A stretch of 64,000 nt of DNA from Undaria pinnatifida (Eukaryota > Sar > Phaeophyceae > Laminariales > Alariaceae), in the NCBI GenBank assembly GCA_012845835.1, contig JABAKD010000007.1, forward strand, positions 1,285,992 through 1,349,991. The letters are read 5' to 3'. Made by a program: the position numbers and the translations under genes. This document shows, one piece after another, positions 32,028-44,000 of this stretch. The notes beneath the pieces were generated by a model. That model searched no databases and was not told the origin of the DNA. It saw only the letters and a list, made by a program, of their open reading frames with translations. Every line of letters begins with the position of its first letter. Positions within the stretch are counted from its first letter, which is position 1.

Positions 32028-35000
32028 ATGGCTCATCAGCGTAGCGCGGACAAGCTCACCCCCGAGGACGAGGAAGTCATGGGTGACTCCAGCTACGTGT
32101 ACCGGGTCCGGGATGCGTCAACGTTTTCCAGCCAGGAGCCAGACGAGGACGTTGAAGGCGACTCGGATAGTATCCCGGTCTTCCGTCGCATGACGGTGCA
32201 GAGCTCGTATCAGGGTGAGCAGCCGAAATGAATGCCGACCGAGATTTGAGATTTGTTTGGACTTGCGCTGCACCAGAGTATGAAGAGTTGTCCAAGTCTT
32301 TTTCCGTGTCTGTTGCTGCTTGTTTTATCATACGATCGACACCTGTGTAGCAAGCAGTATAACATTGTGAAACTCGGTCGGAAGCAGATATGAGTTTTCG
32401 CACGGGGTATTGGTACTCGCTTCGGGGTTTTTGAGCAGTACCGGTCAAGTTCGATTGAACGCGAGAGGGGTACAGGGGGTGGACTGCGGGATATGTTCTG
32501 TCACCGTGGGTACCCTTGTGTCTTGTAGGCCCTAGGTGTCATCGTGTCTTCGTCCTCTTGAGATAGATCTTGCTCGATCTAGAGAACGTTTGTTGCCCTC
32601 CGTCCGCTGGCAGCGCTGCTCTGTAGCTTGCAATATTTTTTTCTTGCGCGGGGTTTCTTTTAGGGCCTTTTTTTCATCCTCTTGACCCCGCGATGCCGCA
32701 ACCCCGACCTGGATGCTTCTGCTACTACTGTGTGCAAACCATCTTTGGGAGCCAGGGTCGTGTGAGATACCTTCAACCCCCTCGAGCTGACCCAAGTTGT
32801 GCCAACCATGCCCTCAGCTCTCGGTGTGACACTCGGCCTCTCGGCTCGTCGTCATGCACAGCAAAGCCGCCATACGAACGCCCCGAAGTACTGATGTACC
32901 ATAAGAATCGCTCAAAAATCCGAAAACATTGCTGGTGGTGGTCGATTCTCGGCAATTTTTTCGTCTTTGGTTACCTCGTCATCGTGGAACCAGCACACCA
33001 ACAGCGGAGCCATGGCTGGCTCCCGAGCTTGCTACGGGACCTAGCGGAACTAAGCGGTCATACAATGTCGGCTGCGCGTCGTTGGTGCTGGGCGTGTCGA
33101 TCGTCCTCTTTGGCGGGCGTGTTTATTTCTGCTTTTTTTCCAATCCTCCGTATTTTCAAGTGCGATAAGTCCAGCTTTGTTTCGTGCCATACCTGTAGTT
33201 GCACAAAAATTATCGTGCGTTTAGTTGTGGGTCGTGTTTTCCTTTTTTTGCGTTGATATGATAGTACGAACGTTATTTTTCATTTTTCCAAAATAGTAGG
33301 GACGGGTTCGAGCTGGTTCTATTTTGGTGTGTGTGTGGTGTGCTATGTACACGTTTCATTCTGTCGATCAACATCGCACATGCGATACGTCCGTGCCTGT
33401 GGTTCATCAATCTCGAGATGCAAGCTTTGGTAGTTTGGTTTGTTGTTTGTTTCTTCAACGGTTATGGTTCATGCAGCAGAGACAGACAGAGCTGGCTGGG
33501 CGCGAGCGACGGATTTTCTTTTCTTGTTTTTTGTTTTTTCCCACGAAAAAAGGGTGTGGTAGTTGTTGAATGTACTCGTAGTCGATTTTAGTTGACGCGC
33601 CACTTGCTGTCTTCATCATTGTTGTTTTTGTTTTTGCAACTGGCGAGCATTGCTTGCACAAGTACCTCGTCGGGTCCCAGACCGACCACTTGCCCCGCTC
33701 CCCTGCTACTAAAAGTTTGGACCGGATTTAACTTCCACGTACGAGGTGTATAAATACGATCATATATACATGTCCTTAGGGCCCGAATTAACGAGGAACT
33801 TGCCAAATCGAATTTCGATTTTTTTTTTTTAGTTTCATGAAAAATTCACGAAAAATTGAACTTTGGTTCTTATCAAGGAACGGCGCAGTGCGTTCTAGGA
33901 AATAAAAAAATTCAAAAAACGCAAAAGGGTCAACGAACACCCGTGGGCAACGACCGAGGCGAGCGATGGCTCGCGTCCTCCCCGGAGCGCCGCGGCTAGC
34001 CGCAAATTCTTTTGGCCAGCAGCGGCTTGGAGGCTATGGCTCTAGGTGTCTCTTGGATGGGCTGGCGCCACCCCGCCGCCCGACACGGGCAGCAGCGACG
34101 GGGATATAGCGGTCGAACTTCTGAGCGAAGTCATCATGTGGTAGTTGGTCGTGTAACTTTCGAGGTGCAGGGCGACGAAAAACTGGGTTTGCGACGGTCT
34201 CATCGGTTGTTTTCGAAGCGTCGCAGGCGGTCTAGGCTGTGCTAAGGACCTTCGGAGGCCGCGCTGCGGCTGCTCCGGTGGTCCTACCTCTCGCAATGTT
34301 GGCTTCTCGCCTCTCAATCAGCCGACGACATGGCACCAATTCGCGTGGCCGGCTTCGGTTACACAGAACAAGCCATGTCTAGGTGGACAAACTCCCTAAA
34401 TTCAATTTCGATTTTCGACAAAATTCGACCGAGAAAGTCTTTTTTTACTTCTTTGTTGAATTTGATTTTTCGTAATAATTCTGAGAACGCCTGCTTGGTG
34501 ATTCATTTCTTGACCAATCAGATGCAAATTAAATTCAATTCTATAAAAAAAAATCGAAATTCGATTTTGCAAGTTCCTCGTTAATACGGGCCCTTAATGA
34601 GGACACACAACTCGTAATGCGCGCGATCGAAGTATCACACACAGCTTGCAAAGATGAGTTTCGACGAAATCTTCGATCTCACAGCTGGAGTGTATTTTCA
34701 TTTTTTATAATATACATGTGTCCAAAATTTTGTCGAAGCCTGTCCAGGAATACCACCACTGACTTGAAAAAAAAAGTTGTCGAAGCCCTGTCCTGGAACA
34801 CGACCGCTGACTTCAAAGTCGCAAGGTTGATGTACGAAACGTCTTACGGGTTTGTCTACGTCACCATCGTATCATTTGAATCTGCACTCGTCACGTACGA
34901 ATCTTGTGCTGGGCTGAGCATCATCATTATCTGGTCACCTAATGAAGTAGGCCGACAAACATCACAACAAGTGGACTGATTCGATCAAATGTCAAACGTC

Positions 35001-38000
35001 AATTGCACTACTTATGCATCGCGTTGCAGCTTGCTTGGTACAACGTTAGAATTCGTCGCTTACGTTGTTTTGCCCTTTCCTGGCGTGCACCCCTCAGCCC
35101 CCATCAACACGCCTATTTCTGTGAAACCTTCCGTGCAACACGCCTATTTGTACAAGACCTTGCAACACCTATTTGTGCAAGAACCTTGCAACACCCCTCC
35201 TTCTGCCGGACATTGCGCAACGCCTTCTTTTGCTGGGCCGTGCATTACCCCTCTTTGTTGGCAATCCCTCGTTTGTATTATCAGTATAAACAAAAAAAAT
35301 GCTGCACCCCGACGTCGTCAATTTTTGTCTTGCACGTCCGCCTAGTTCCAACCCGACCATAAGTCTAATCCTAACCCGTTTTGGGGCTTGAGGTCGGCAG
35401 GGGCGGTCCCGCGGCTCCTCACGTTGCAACACCTGTTCGTCCCCGACCCGGCAGCACACCTCCTTATGCGAGACCTTGCCACACGCCTCTTGATGCCAGA
35501 CCTTACACGCCTCTCGTTCCAACACCGTCGAACTCAGCTCTCAGCGGCCGACCTTGCAACGTCCCCCTGTGCCTGACTTGTTCGAGCTCTTCCCCGTGGC
35601 TACAGATAGTACGAGTACTCATACTTTGGTGGCCGTGGTGCCGACTGACTTGCTCTTGATATCATATGACGCTCTTATCGCTCATGTCAAGCCGTGATAT
35701 TGGTTTTAGCCTACACTAGATTTCTCATTTCGTGAAGTGGCCATTACTGCACGTATTAATAGTTTATCGAGTAATATTAGCTCAGCTTGGTTGTTTTCGT
35801 TTCTGTTTCCTCACAATAACTCTTGTCAAAAATCTAGAGTCCGTGGTCACACAAAGGTGCTGGAGCCCTAGGAAGATCCGAATAACTAAATGAAATCGTC
35901 AACGCCTCTCCGCTCGGCGTGAGGCACGGAGATGGATCGCCTTATCTGGGGGCCTCAAGACTTTACTCTGGCTCGCGTTGTCGTCGGTTGTGCTATGGGC
36001 TTTCGGCCGTCCGCTTGCGTTCATTTGCTCGGCGTCCAGTCCTCTTTTATTGTAATCTTTCGGTTAAGAAAAGAATGTGAAAGACAACACCCGCATCTTC
36101 TTGCGTCCTCTGTTGACGTGTCGAGCGAGCAGTACGCGACGGGGGGGGGGTTGTGTTCATGTGCTCTTGACTTCATAGTAGTCTTCCTACCCATCCACAT
36201 ACACCACACCCAGCAGTGCCCGTTCTGTTACGAGCGCTGTGATCAAGTCACCAGGCAGGAACACATTGCAAAATCAGCAAGGAGGTTTGGTCATGCAATG
36301 ACCTCCGCGGGGAAAAAAACAAACTATGCAAAAGCCAGCGCACCAAACTCTGTGCAGCAGTGGAATGGAAAGAAAAGAAAGACGAAGCTGCTGGTGGTAG
36401 TTGGTGTGCGTGGTACTTTCCCTCTGTCCCTCTGGTTCTATGCTTCTCTCGCTTTCTCTGCCTGTTGCTGTGTTTGCTTCTGCTCGTGTTTTTACGTTCA
36501 CCCCGCCTGTCCAAGTTACTACAACACTGTCGATTGTACCTCTGGTGTCTTCCTCAAGGGTAGAAGTAGAGATAATATCATTAGTAGTGGTGGCGGAAAA
36601 ATCGGGGCTGCTGCTTTTCTTGGGGCGGCACCGCCGATCGCACTATGTGAAGTGTCGGTGTAAAATATCTCTACAACGCAAACGAGTACAAGTTTCTGCG
36701 TGTAGACTAGCAAATAGCCACATCCTGTTGCCTTGGTGCTGCTCTATGATACCCTGCTGTGCTCTCCGTGGTAGGCTGCTTGAGGTGTAATAGGAACAAC
36801 AGATCTCCATCATTCCTGGTACAGCAGTACTGCAACAGTTGTAGTGCTCGACCCACCTACAGGAGTAGAAGTAGAACCCTTGAGATCTGTAGACCTCCAG
36901 AGCGATTGGTCACGAAATCTACTTACGCATGGGTTGGTTTGGCCGGTATGGAGGATGGCTTCGAAGCCGTGACCTGTATTACCAAGAACCGAATTTTGGC
37001 TGCTGATTCGAATTCGTTTCACCCTTTTTATTTATGTCGCCGAATTGCTCGTGTAGCAACGATGGTATGTCGCACCGCGACTTGTTGTCTGGTGATACAG
37101 CAGTGTACAAGTACAATACAGCAGTCAGACCCTTTCCAGACTGTAGAGGTAAAATTGACGAATGGTCGACTGGTGGTGAGCCTTTCTTTTTGTGAGATGC
37201 ACTCGGGGGGGCTCGAACTCACGAAACTGACCTACTACCAGGCTCGAGGATCACCTGATACGCCACCGGGGCGACCGGATATCATACCATGATGCATGAT
37301 GGTAAAGTTGATGTCCGAGTGACAACAATCCAAACTCATACGGGACGGGCGCAGGCAGCTTGATCCTGTTCGTGCTGCTGGGCGCTCACGCTACCGGCAG
37401 ACACTTGAAATATCGCAAAATGTCGTTTTTTCATCGCTACGCAGAAAGGATGTCGATTGACGGCACTCTTCCCCCTTGACAGGCAGCCGTCAAGGCCGTG
37501 AACTAACTACGTAGACTAAATTTACTATGATAAGTCTCACGACGCCTTGACGGGTCAACACTAGACCGTCAACCGACATACGTTATAGACGCTCTTGGGT
37601 GCCTCTGTGCGGGTCATATGCAGCTGCTGGCACCTACTCGCACGGCGTGCTAGTATATTTTACGCGTGATGGGTGTCGCATGTCTTGCTGCTGTGATATG
37701 TCCAATTGCTGCTGAACAGCAGTTTGCTCTTTGTAGTGGCACTTGTCGAAAACTGGAACACTTGATGACAACAGCAGTGTACGGTTGGTGTAACATCAGC
37801 CGTCTGGCAGTTATGATGATAGAGCGTGCCTTGTGTTTTTTATTTTCATCCCTAGGGCGTTCACAGATACCAGAAACGGTACTGGTACTGCTGCAGCTAA
37901 CAGGGCCCAGTGGGGGTTAATGAGAGGATTTGATGTGTGGTGAAGGGTGGTCAAGGTGAAAGGAGGATAAAAAAGGAAGCAGGAGGGCTGATTATACGAA

Positions 38001-41000
38001 CTCGAAGAAGAATGGAATCCTGACAAAATGTCACTATGAATGGACATATTCGAATTCTGAAAGGTCACGTTTTTCTAAAAGATGCGTGTTATTATCGAGG
38101 CACGAGGAAAAAAGAAAATACGGAAGAAGATTGGGGTTATTTGCAAGTTGACGAATGAGGTCAACGCGGGTGGGTATAGCAATGGGAATCTTGGATCAGT
38201 CTAAAACGACCAGTCTGTTATCACACCTTGAACCTGTCTCGCTAACGATGCTTCTCTCTTCTCTGCGTACTTCGCTTGCTAGTCAGCAACCGCACAGACT
38301 GCAGTGATCCGAGGTTCCCTTCGCTATACCAGGACAAGTACTAGTACCCACCCGCTTGATCTCATTGGTCGACGTGCAATAACCCCAAACTTCTTCCGTA
38401 CATACATAGCCCTTTTATTATTGAAATATTTCAAGGACGTCAGCCGTGAGTTCGACGAATTTCCGGTCAGTACTCATCTTTGCAAGCTGCGTTGTTGGTA
38501 CTTGTAATCTCGTGCCTCGACAATAATGCGCCTTGTATTTTTGCAGGTATTTTGCTTTCGAAGTTGCATTATATTGATGCGCACCCCCCACTGAGAACAC
38601 GAGGGTCGGAGAGGGGTAAGCGCCCGGGGCTGCTCCAACAGCAGCCCCACGCTATCGTCCGTAACCCTGAGTCAACTTCCATCCCAACTGGCAATGTCGA
38701 GCTTTCGACTCCAGCCTCCAACAAAGGTGTTTGGCTCAGCTTACGGAGGCATTGCGTCCCCCCCCTACCCCCTTTCGCTCTACCCTAGGATGCGCACGTC
38801 AACGCCTGGCACAAATAATACGGTTGCATCCTAGCCGAAGAACTTATGTCGACTTCTACCCCTCCAGCTTTGGAATGGGGCTAACCAGCATTCGAGGGTA
38901 AAAGCCGAGGTGTAACAACTAGACCACCGGGGCGACCGGTGCGGGTACTATATATCGCACTATATAATGACGATATAATGACGATATAATGACGAATCAC
39001 ACAACCCGTAGTACGCGCGATCGGAGTATCAAGTATCACACACCACACAGCTTGCAAAGATGAGTTTCGACAAAATGTTTTATCTCAAAATTGCATGTAT
39101 TATAGGGCCTTTATCATATATTCATGATATATCTACTGGCGGAAAGCCGTTGAAACATACTGCTGTCTAACGATAGCATTCCCAGGCCGCGGCAACGCCG
39201 CCGGTAAGGTTTACCCCCAAACACGTGCTCCAAGAACGGCCACACGAGCATACAGAGGCACTGGTAGATCGATCAACATGAACAGACCTTTTGTTACACC
39301 ACCTGATCGACGTTCTGGCACTATTTCAATTCGAATGTAACCGTGACTATTCGCACCAAACTCCACGCGACACCTGCCGGGAAAGTGCTTGGTGTTCATT
39401 TTAACAGTAGTGTCCTTTTTTTATTTTTTGAGAAAACAGCCCCTACCAGGTACAATAGTGCGTTTTCAAACCCCCGCAAATATGTTGACGATTTTTTTCG
39501 TAGAAATTGTCCATGGCGTTGTGAAACCTCAGAACCGCCAGTTACTCCCGGAAAGAAATATGATAAAACGCACGTCGGGTAGACCTCGCAAACATTCGTC
39601 AATGAGTGGTGAAAGATGTGACAACGCCATGCGTGACCCCCCGAAAACGGGAGAACAGAGTTGTAGCACGATTTCGCACATACATATCATAGCCATCATA
39701 CAATATCATCGCCATGGAAGGCGTTATTGCGGTCTTGTGACCACAGGAGCAGGTATCTTCAGTCGCTTGCAACATGTGTGTGTGTGTTCTTCACATTAAA
39801 CCGTTCTTCTACTCGTCGACATCCAGCACACCCAGTGTCCGTACTGATTCTTCACCCTAGAAAGATCAGCTCTGTGGTCACAAGCCACGACACAGAGATA
39901 ATGCATCGTAATGCATTCGACAACGCAATGTCATGCCCTAGTACTGGGTACGACAGGCACAACATACATACGTCAGCAACAGAAATACATTGGAAGAGAG
40001 AAATACGAAATAAACAAAAACAAAAAACAAAAACAAAAAACAAAAACAAAATAAGAAAACAAATAAAAACAAAGATAAAAATAAAACAAAAAATGAAACA
40101 AACAAAATGAAGGGGAAATCGAAGAAACAACCCAACCGGAAAGGAGAGCCAAAGCTCGGAAAAGAAACATAATAAAATGAAATAAAATAAAGTAAAGTAA
40201 AACCAAAATAAGATAATCCGAACACGAGCCAAAAACCTGGACACGCAAGGAGGGAACAAAGGGGAAAAAAATACCCCAGAGAAAGACGAAAAGTGCTATG
40301 TACCTACTAGTCGGCCTGGTACCTTGCTACCCTGTCTGCCATCTCCTTCCTGCCTTCGTCCACCGCGGTCTCCCTTTTATTCCTCCTGTTGCCCCCCCTG
40401 CCCCCATTCCCTTGGACGGCTTTCCTTCTACTCCTCCTGTTTCCCCCCCTCCCCCCTTTGTGTTCTTCTCATTAAACCAAAATACCTTGTAAAAGAGAGA
40501 AACAACGAAAGAAACCAAGACAAAATAAATAAATAAAAAGGGGAGCCAAAGCACGGGAGATAGAAACATACCCCGAGCATGAGCCAAAATGGACATGCAA
40601 GGGGGAAAGAAAGGGAAAAAATACCCCGGAAAAAAGAAACAAGTAGAAGAAGGAAGACTGGGAGGGCCAAATAAAACAGGCTCGTCACCTACCCACCATG
40701 CAAGACTCCCTTCATAAGGATAAGAAGGGGAAAGAAAAAAAGAAAGAAAGAAAAAAATAAATTCACGGAAAAATCAAAGTACCAAGACATCACATTCCGA
40801 GCAGCCGCAGCAGTTGGCGGTACGAGTGGCATAGATAGAAAGGTTCCACCTACTAGTCGGCCTGGTACCTTGCTACCCTGTCTGCGGTCTCCTTCCTACT
40901 TTCATCTACCGCGGTTTCCCTTCTACTCCTCCTGTCCCCCCCCCTGCCCCCATACCCTTGTGCGGTGTTCCTTCTACCCCTCCTGCTGCCCCCCCTCCCC

Positions 41001-44000
41001 CCGTTCCCTTCGACACCACCCACGGCGGATGCGCGGCGCTGTCTACTCAGCTTTGCCTCATCCTCGTGCCACCTGCCCATGAACCGTTCAGCTGCTTTGA
41101 GGACCCCCCGGTACCACTTGCCCACCTTTTTTGCTGCAGTGGGCCACAGCGCGGTCCCAACTCCAAAAACTAAGGGGGAGTGTTCCGTTGATCCCTCGTT
41201 GGCTTTGAACACCCTAAGGTCCTCAGCTATGGCTCTAGGCCAAGTCTTGAGTTGTCCGCCTGGTTTCGGGTTCTCCCCACCAGCGATCGTCCCGAACATC
41301 AACCGACGGGGCAGTCGCCCCTTGTGTTGTCGCACCAGGGCCCCGGCAAAGAAGAGCCGCCGTTTACGGATGGTCGTTTCGATGCTCTCGCATCGTGTCA
41401 TCCTGAGGGCCTTCGCGTACGAGAGGGTGGTGTGGTCGGTGCGTAACATACTTGACGCTGAATATCTGTGTTTTCCTCATCTCCACGTGTTTTCCTTTTT
41501 TTTTCCCGTTTCAGAGGTGACTTCATTCAGCGCATCATCGTATCAACCATCACCATTCGTCGTTCATCAACTTTCGACTAGTCGGCATGAACGTTTATCC
41601 TTGTCCGTCTGTCATGAACCAAGCCACCATCCCATATGATCCATCCCCCTATTACAAGATAATTCTCCTCAAATATTTGCCATCCTGTTTGCCCTGTTCA
41701 TCTGTGCATTCGACGCTTAAGTTGTTGTCCTCATATCAAGTCACCTAGTATGCGTGTACCACCTTGGGTTGTGTGTGTTTTTCCGTAGGGTATTCCTCAG
41801 CTCCAGAGTAACTGGAGCCTGTCCTGTGACCACGGACTTGATTATGCGAGTTAATGTGAGAACAACAACAACAACAGCAACATAGTCAACTCCGTGGTCA
41901 CAGCAGTATGATATGTCAGTGTGTATAGCCTTACCTGGTTTCAGCGGCTCTATGTTACTAATGTATTTCTGCCGGTACGGCGTCTGCGTGCTTGATCACA
42001 ACGGCTCTATTTGCTTGTTCATGTTCCACCACCCTGCTTGCTTTCATCAACTTTGGTTACTGATATGTTTACTGGCCGTCTGCTTTGCTTCATTTCGACG
42101 GGGCGGGGGGGGGTTAGGGGGGGTTCTGCCAGCCTGTTCTCCATGACAGCCGCACTACGACACAGTGGACCGACCTTCGTTAAGGATTGGTCAACTCTGC
42201 TGTGTGTTCCAGGGGGACAATGGTACCTCCAAGGTGGAAGAAAGAGGGGCCTAGACGAACGTTGAAGATATTGCTGTATGCTACTCTTGCTCCCGTTGAC
42301 TGACCGCCTTCCGTCATTGGAACTCCCCACTCAAAGTCTGAAGCAGTTGGTCTGAAGAGGCGTTATCCCTTCTACCTCTGCAAACGTTACATTGCACTAC
42401 ACTAGTTTCAAAATATTTCAACGGGCGAAAAATAAACCCCTCCACAGACATGGCCTGAGCGCGAACAACTAACGTCCTCTACCACAACCATGGCATACTT
42501 TCAACTAAACCGTTGCAAGCAACTGCTGTGGGTCTCCCTTGGAACTCGCGCTGGTAACTGTCGCCAACTCAGCGTCACCAGCCCAACCTAAAAAACCCAA
42601 CAGTAGCTGTCTTTTCTATAGTTTTTTAGTGTCCTTTTCTTGTTTTATTCATGTCCCCCTCTTACGTTTGGTGCGTTTTCCGGCCTTGTCTGCGCCCGCC
42701 CTCTTTTTCTCAACAACGCGTTCGTTGCTCGTTGCTGTTCGCCTTTTTTTTCATGTGGGTTTTTTTTTTTTTTTCAAGGCCCGGTTCATACGCAGCATAT
42801 GATCGGATTGGACAACATGCCTGGAAGCCAACAGGAATTCTACGGTTTTCCAAAATCACGTGAGATCTGAGAATTTTCTGAGAATTTTTAGAATTTAAGG
42901 TTTGGATGCGAAAGTTAGGCTCGGCGTTTTTTTCCTGCTCGTGAAGATGCGGGTTGTACAGTGTAGATTTGTTGCTCTCATCGTTTTTTTCGTTGTGGTC
43001 ACGTTGAGTCAAACCGCCTTGCTCATTCGCAAATTCTCTGCTAGCTCAGGCACCCTCTAATCCTGTGACGTGACGTCTCGTCTCGTCTCAGACCCCTACG
43101 ACGATCTTGGCAATGAAGTCTTCATGTTCGATTTCATATACTGGAGTGTGTTGTCTTGACATCAAGCCACTACCCAACGACATCAGTACACCCAGAATCC
43201 GTGCTGATCTAAAGAGATACAAATTATGTGGTCACAAGACTGTTGCGAAACAGAGTAAACCAAACACAGCAGTCGCAATTCATCAATGGTAAAGCAAGTG
43301 AAGTGCTAGCGTACCGGGTACGAGAACACAACAAAACAAGCCAGACCATAAAAAACGAGAGAACAAAAAGCAAACGACAGGTGTGCTGAAGAACGTGATG
43401 CAAGAAGGTCGGAAGGGAAAGGCTGCAAGAAGTAGGGACCAACAATTATGGCCATCAAAAGACAGCGAAAACGTTAGTTTTGGCTGTGTACCTCCACGCT
43501 ACCCACGCTACGGTTGCTATTATGGAAGGCTATGGGACTCGTTTCTTTTCACTACGAGTATCGCAAAGGGTGACCCCCTGTCGATTCGATGCGCGTCATC
43601 CCGCAAACGTAACATGTACAACTGCTGTACATGTTCTTTGAAACGAAGGTGCCTCTCTTCACCGGGTCGTCACGGACTCATTTCGTCTTATTTCCCAGGT
43701 ACCAGGTACTGGTTTTGATTGGGCGGTCGGTCAGGGTTCGATCTCCCATCGTTTTTGAGCTGTAAAGCTCATCTCATCAGCTACCTGTATGATTAATAAT
43801 ACCCCCATTAGTATTGAGCGATGTGTTGGTGTTATTGAGTGTTGTGTTGGTGTTATTGAGTGTTGTGTGTGTTGTAGCGGTAGCGGTCGTACGGCTCTCA
43901 TCAATGAGTTTTGAGTTTTTCGTTTTCCTACGTAGTATGGTGCCAACAGACTTCGAACCGGTACGGGACCGGCACCCGTCATATTCCCATGAAAGGTGTT

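Larger units (their letters stand above)
32215..42778 (+). other. 10.5-kb first intron of the 32-kb gene, loaded with repeats
   Basis: Bounded by CAGG|gtgagc and a long pyrimidine tract ending ttttcaag. It contains a Harbinger-like element nested in a family A fragment, a coding-like minisatellite at 35 kb, two tRNA-like SINE heads, family A and B copies, a LINE fragment and the 39.8-kb duplicated segment. A 243-codon frame at 35.93-36.66 kb and a 177-codon frame at 36.76-37.29 kb have no recognisable domain and no phase-compatible place in the gene. The intron assignment depends on exon 1 and exon 2 belonging together; the phase-1 join gives SSYQ-G-PVHTQ. Confidence 0.55.

Noticed and set aside
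35932-36663. 243-codon plus-strand frame
   Set aside because: Longest single frame in the window, but low-complexity Cys/Phe/Ser-rich translation, no domain, no repeat partner and no start context; treated as intronic chance frame.
36759-37292. 177-codon plus-strand frame
   Set aside because: Its end is a tRNA-derived SINE read antisense, and it shows no domain or exon borders in phase with the surrounding gene.
40965-41639. 224-codon plus-strand frame
   Set aside because: It lies antisense to the LINE reverse-transcriptase fragment, whose minus-strand translation has recognisable conserved motifs.
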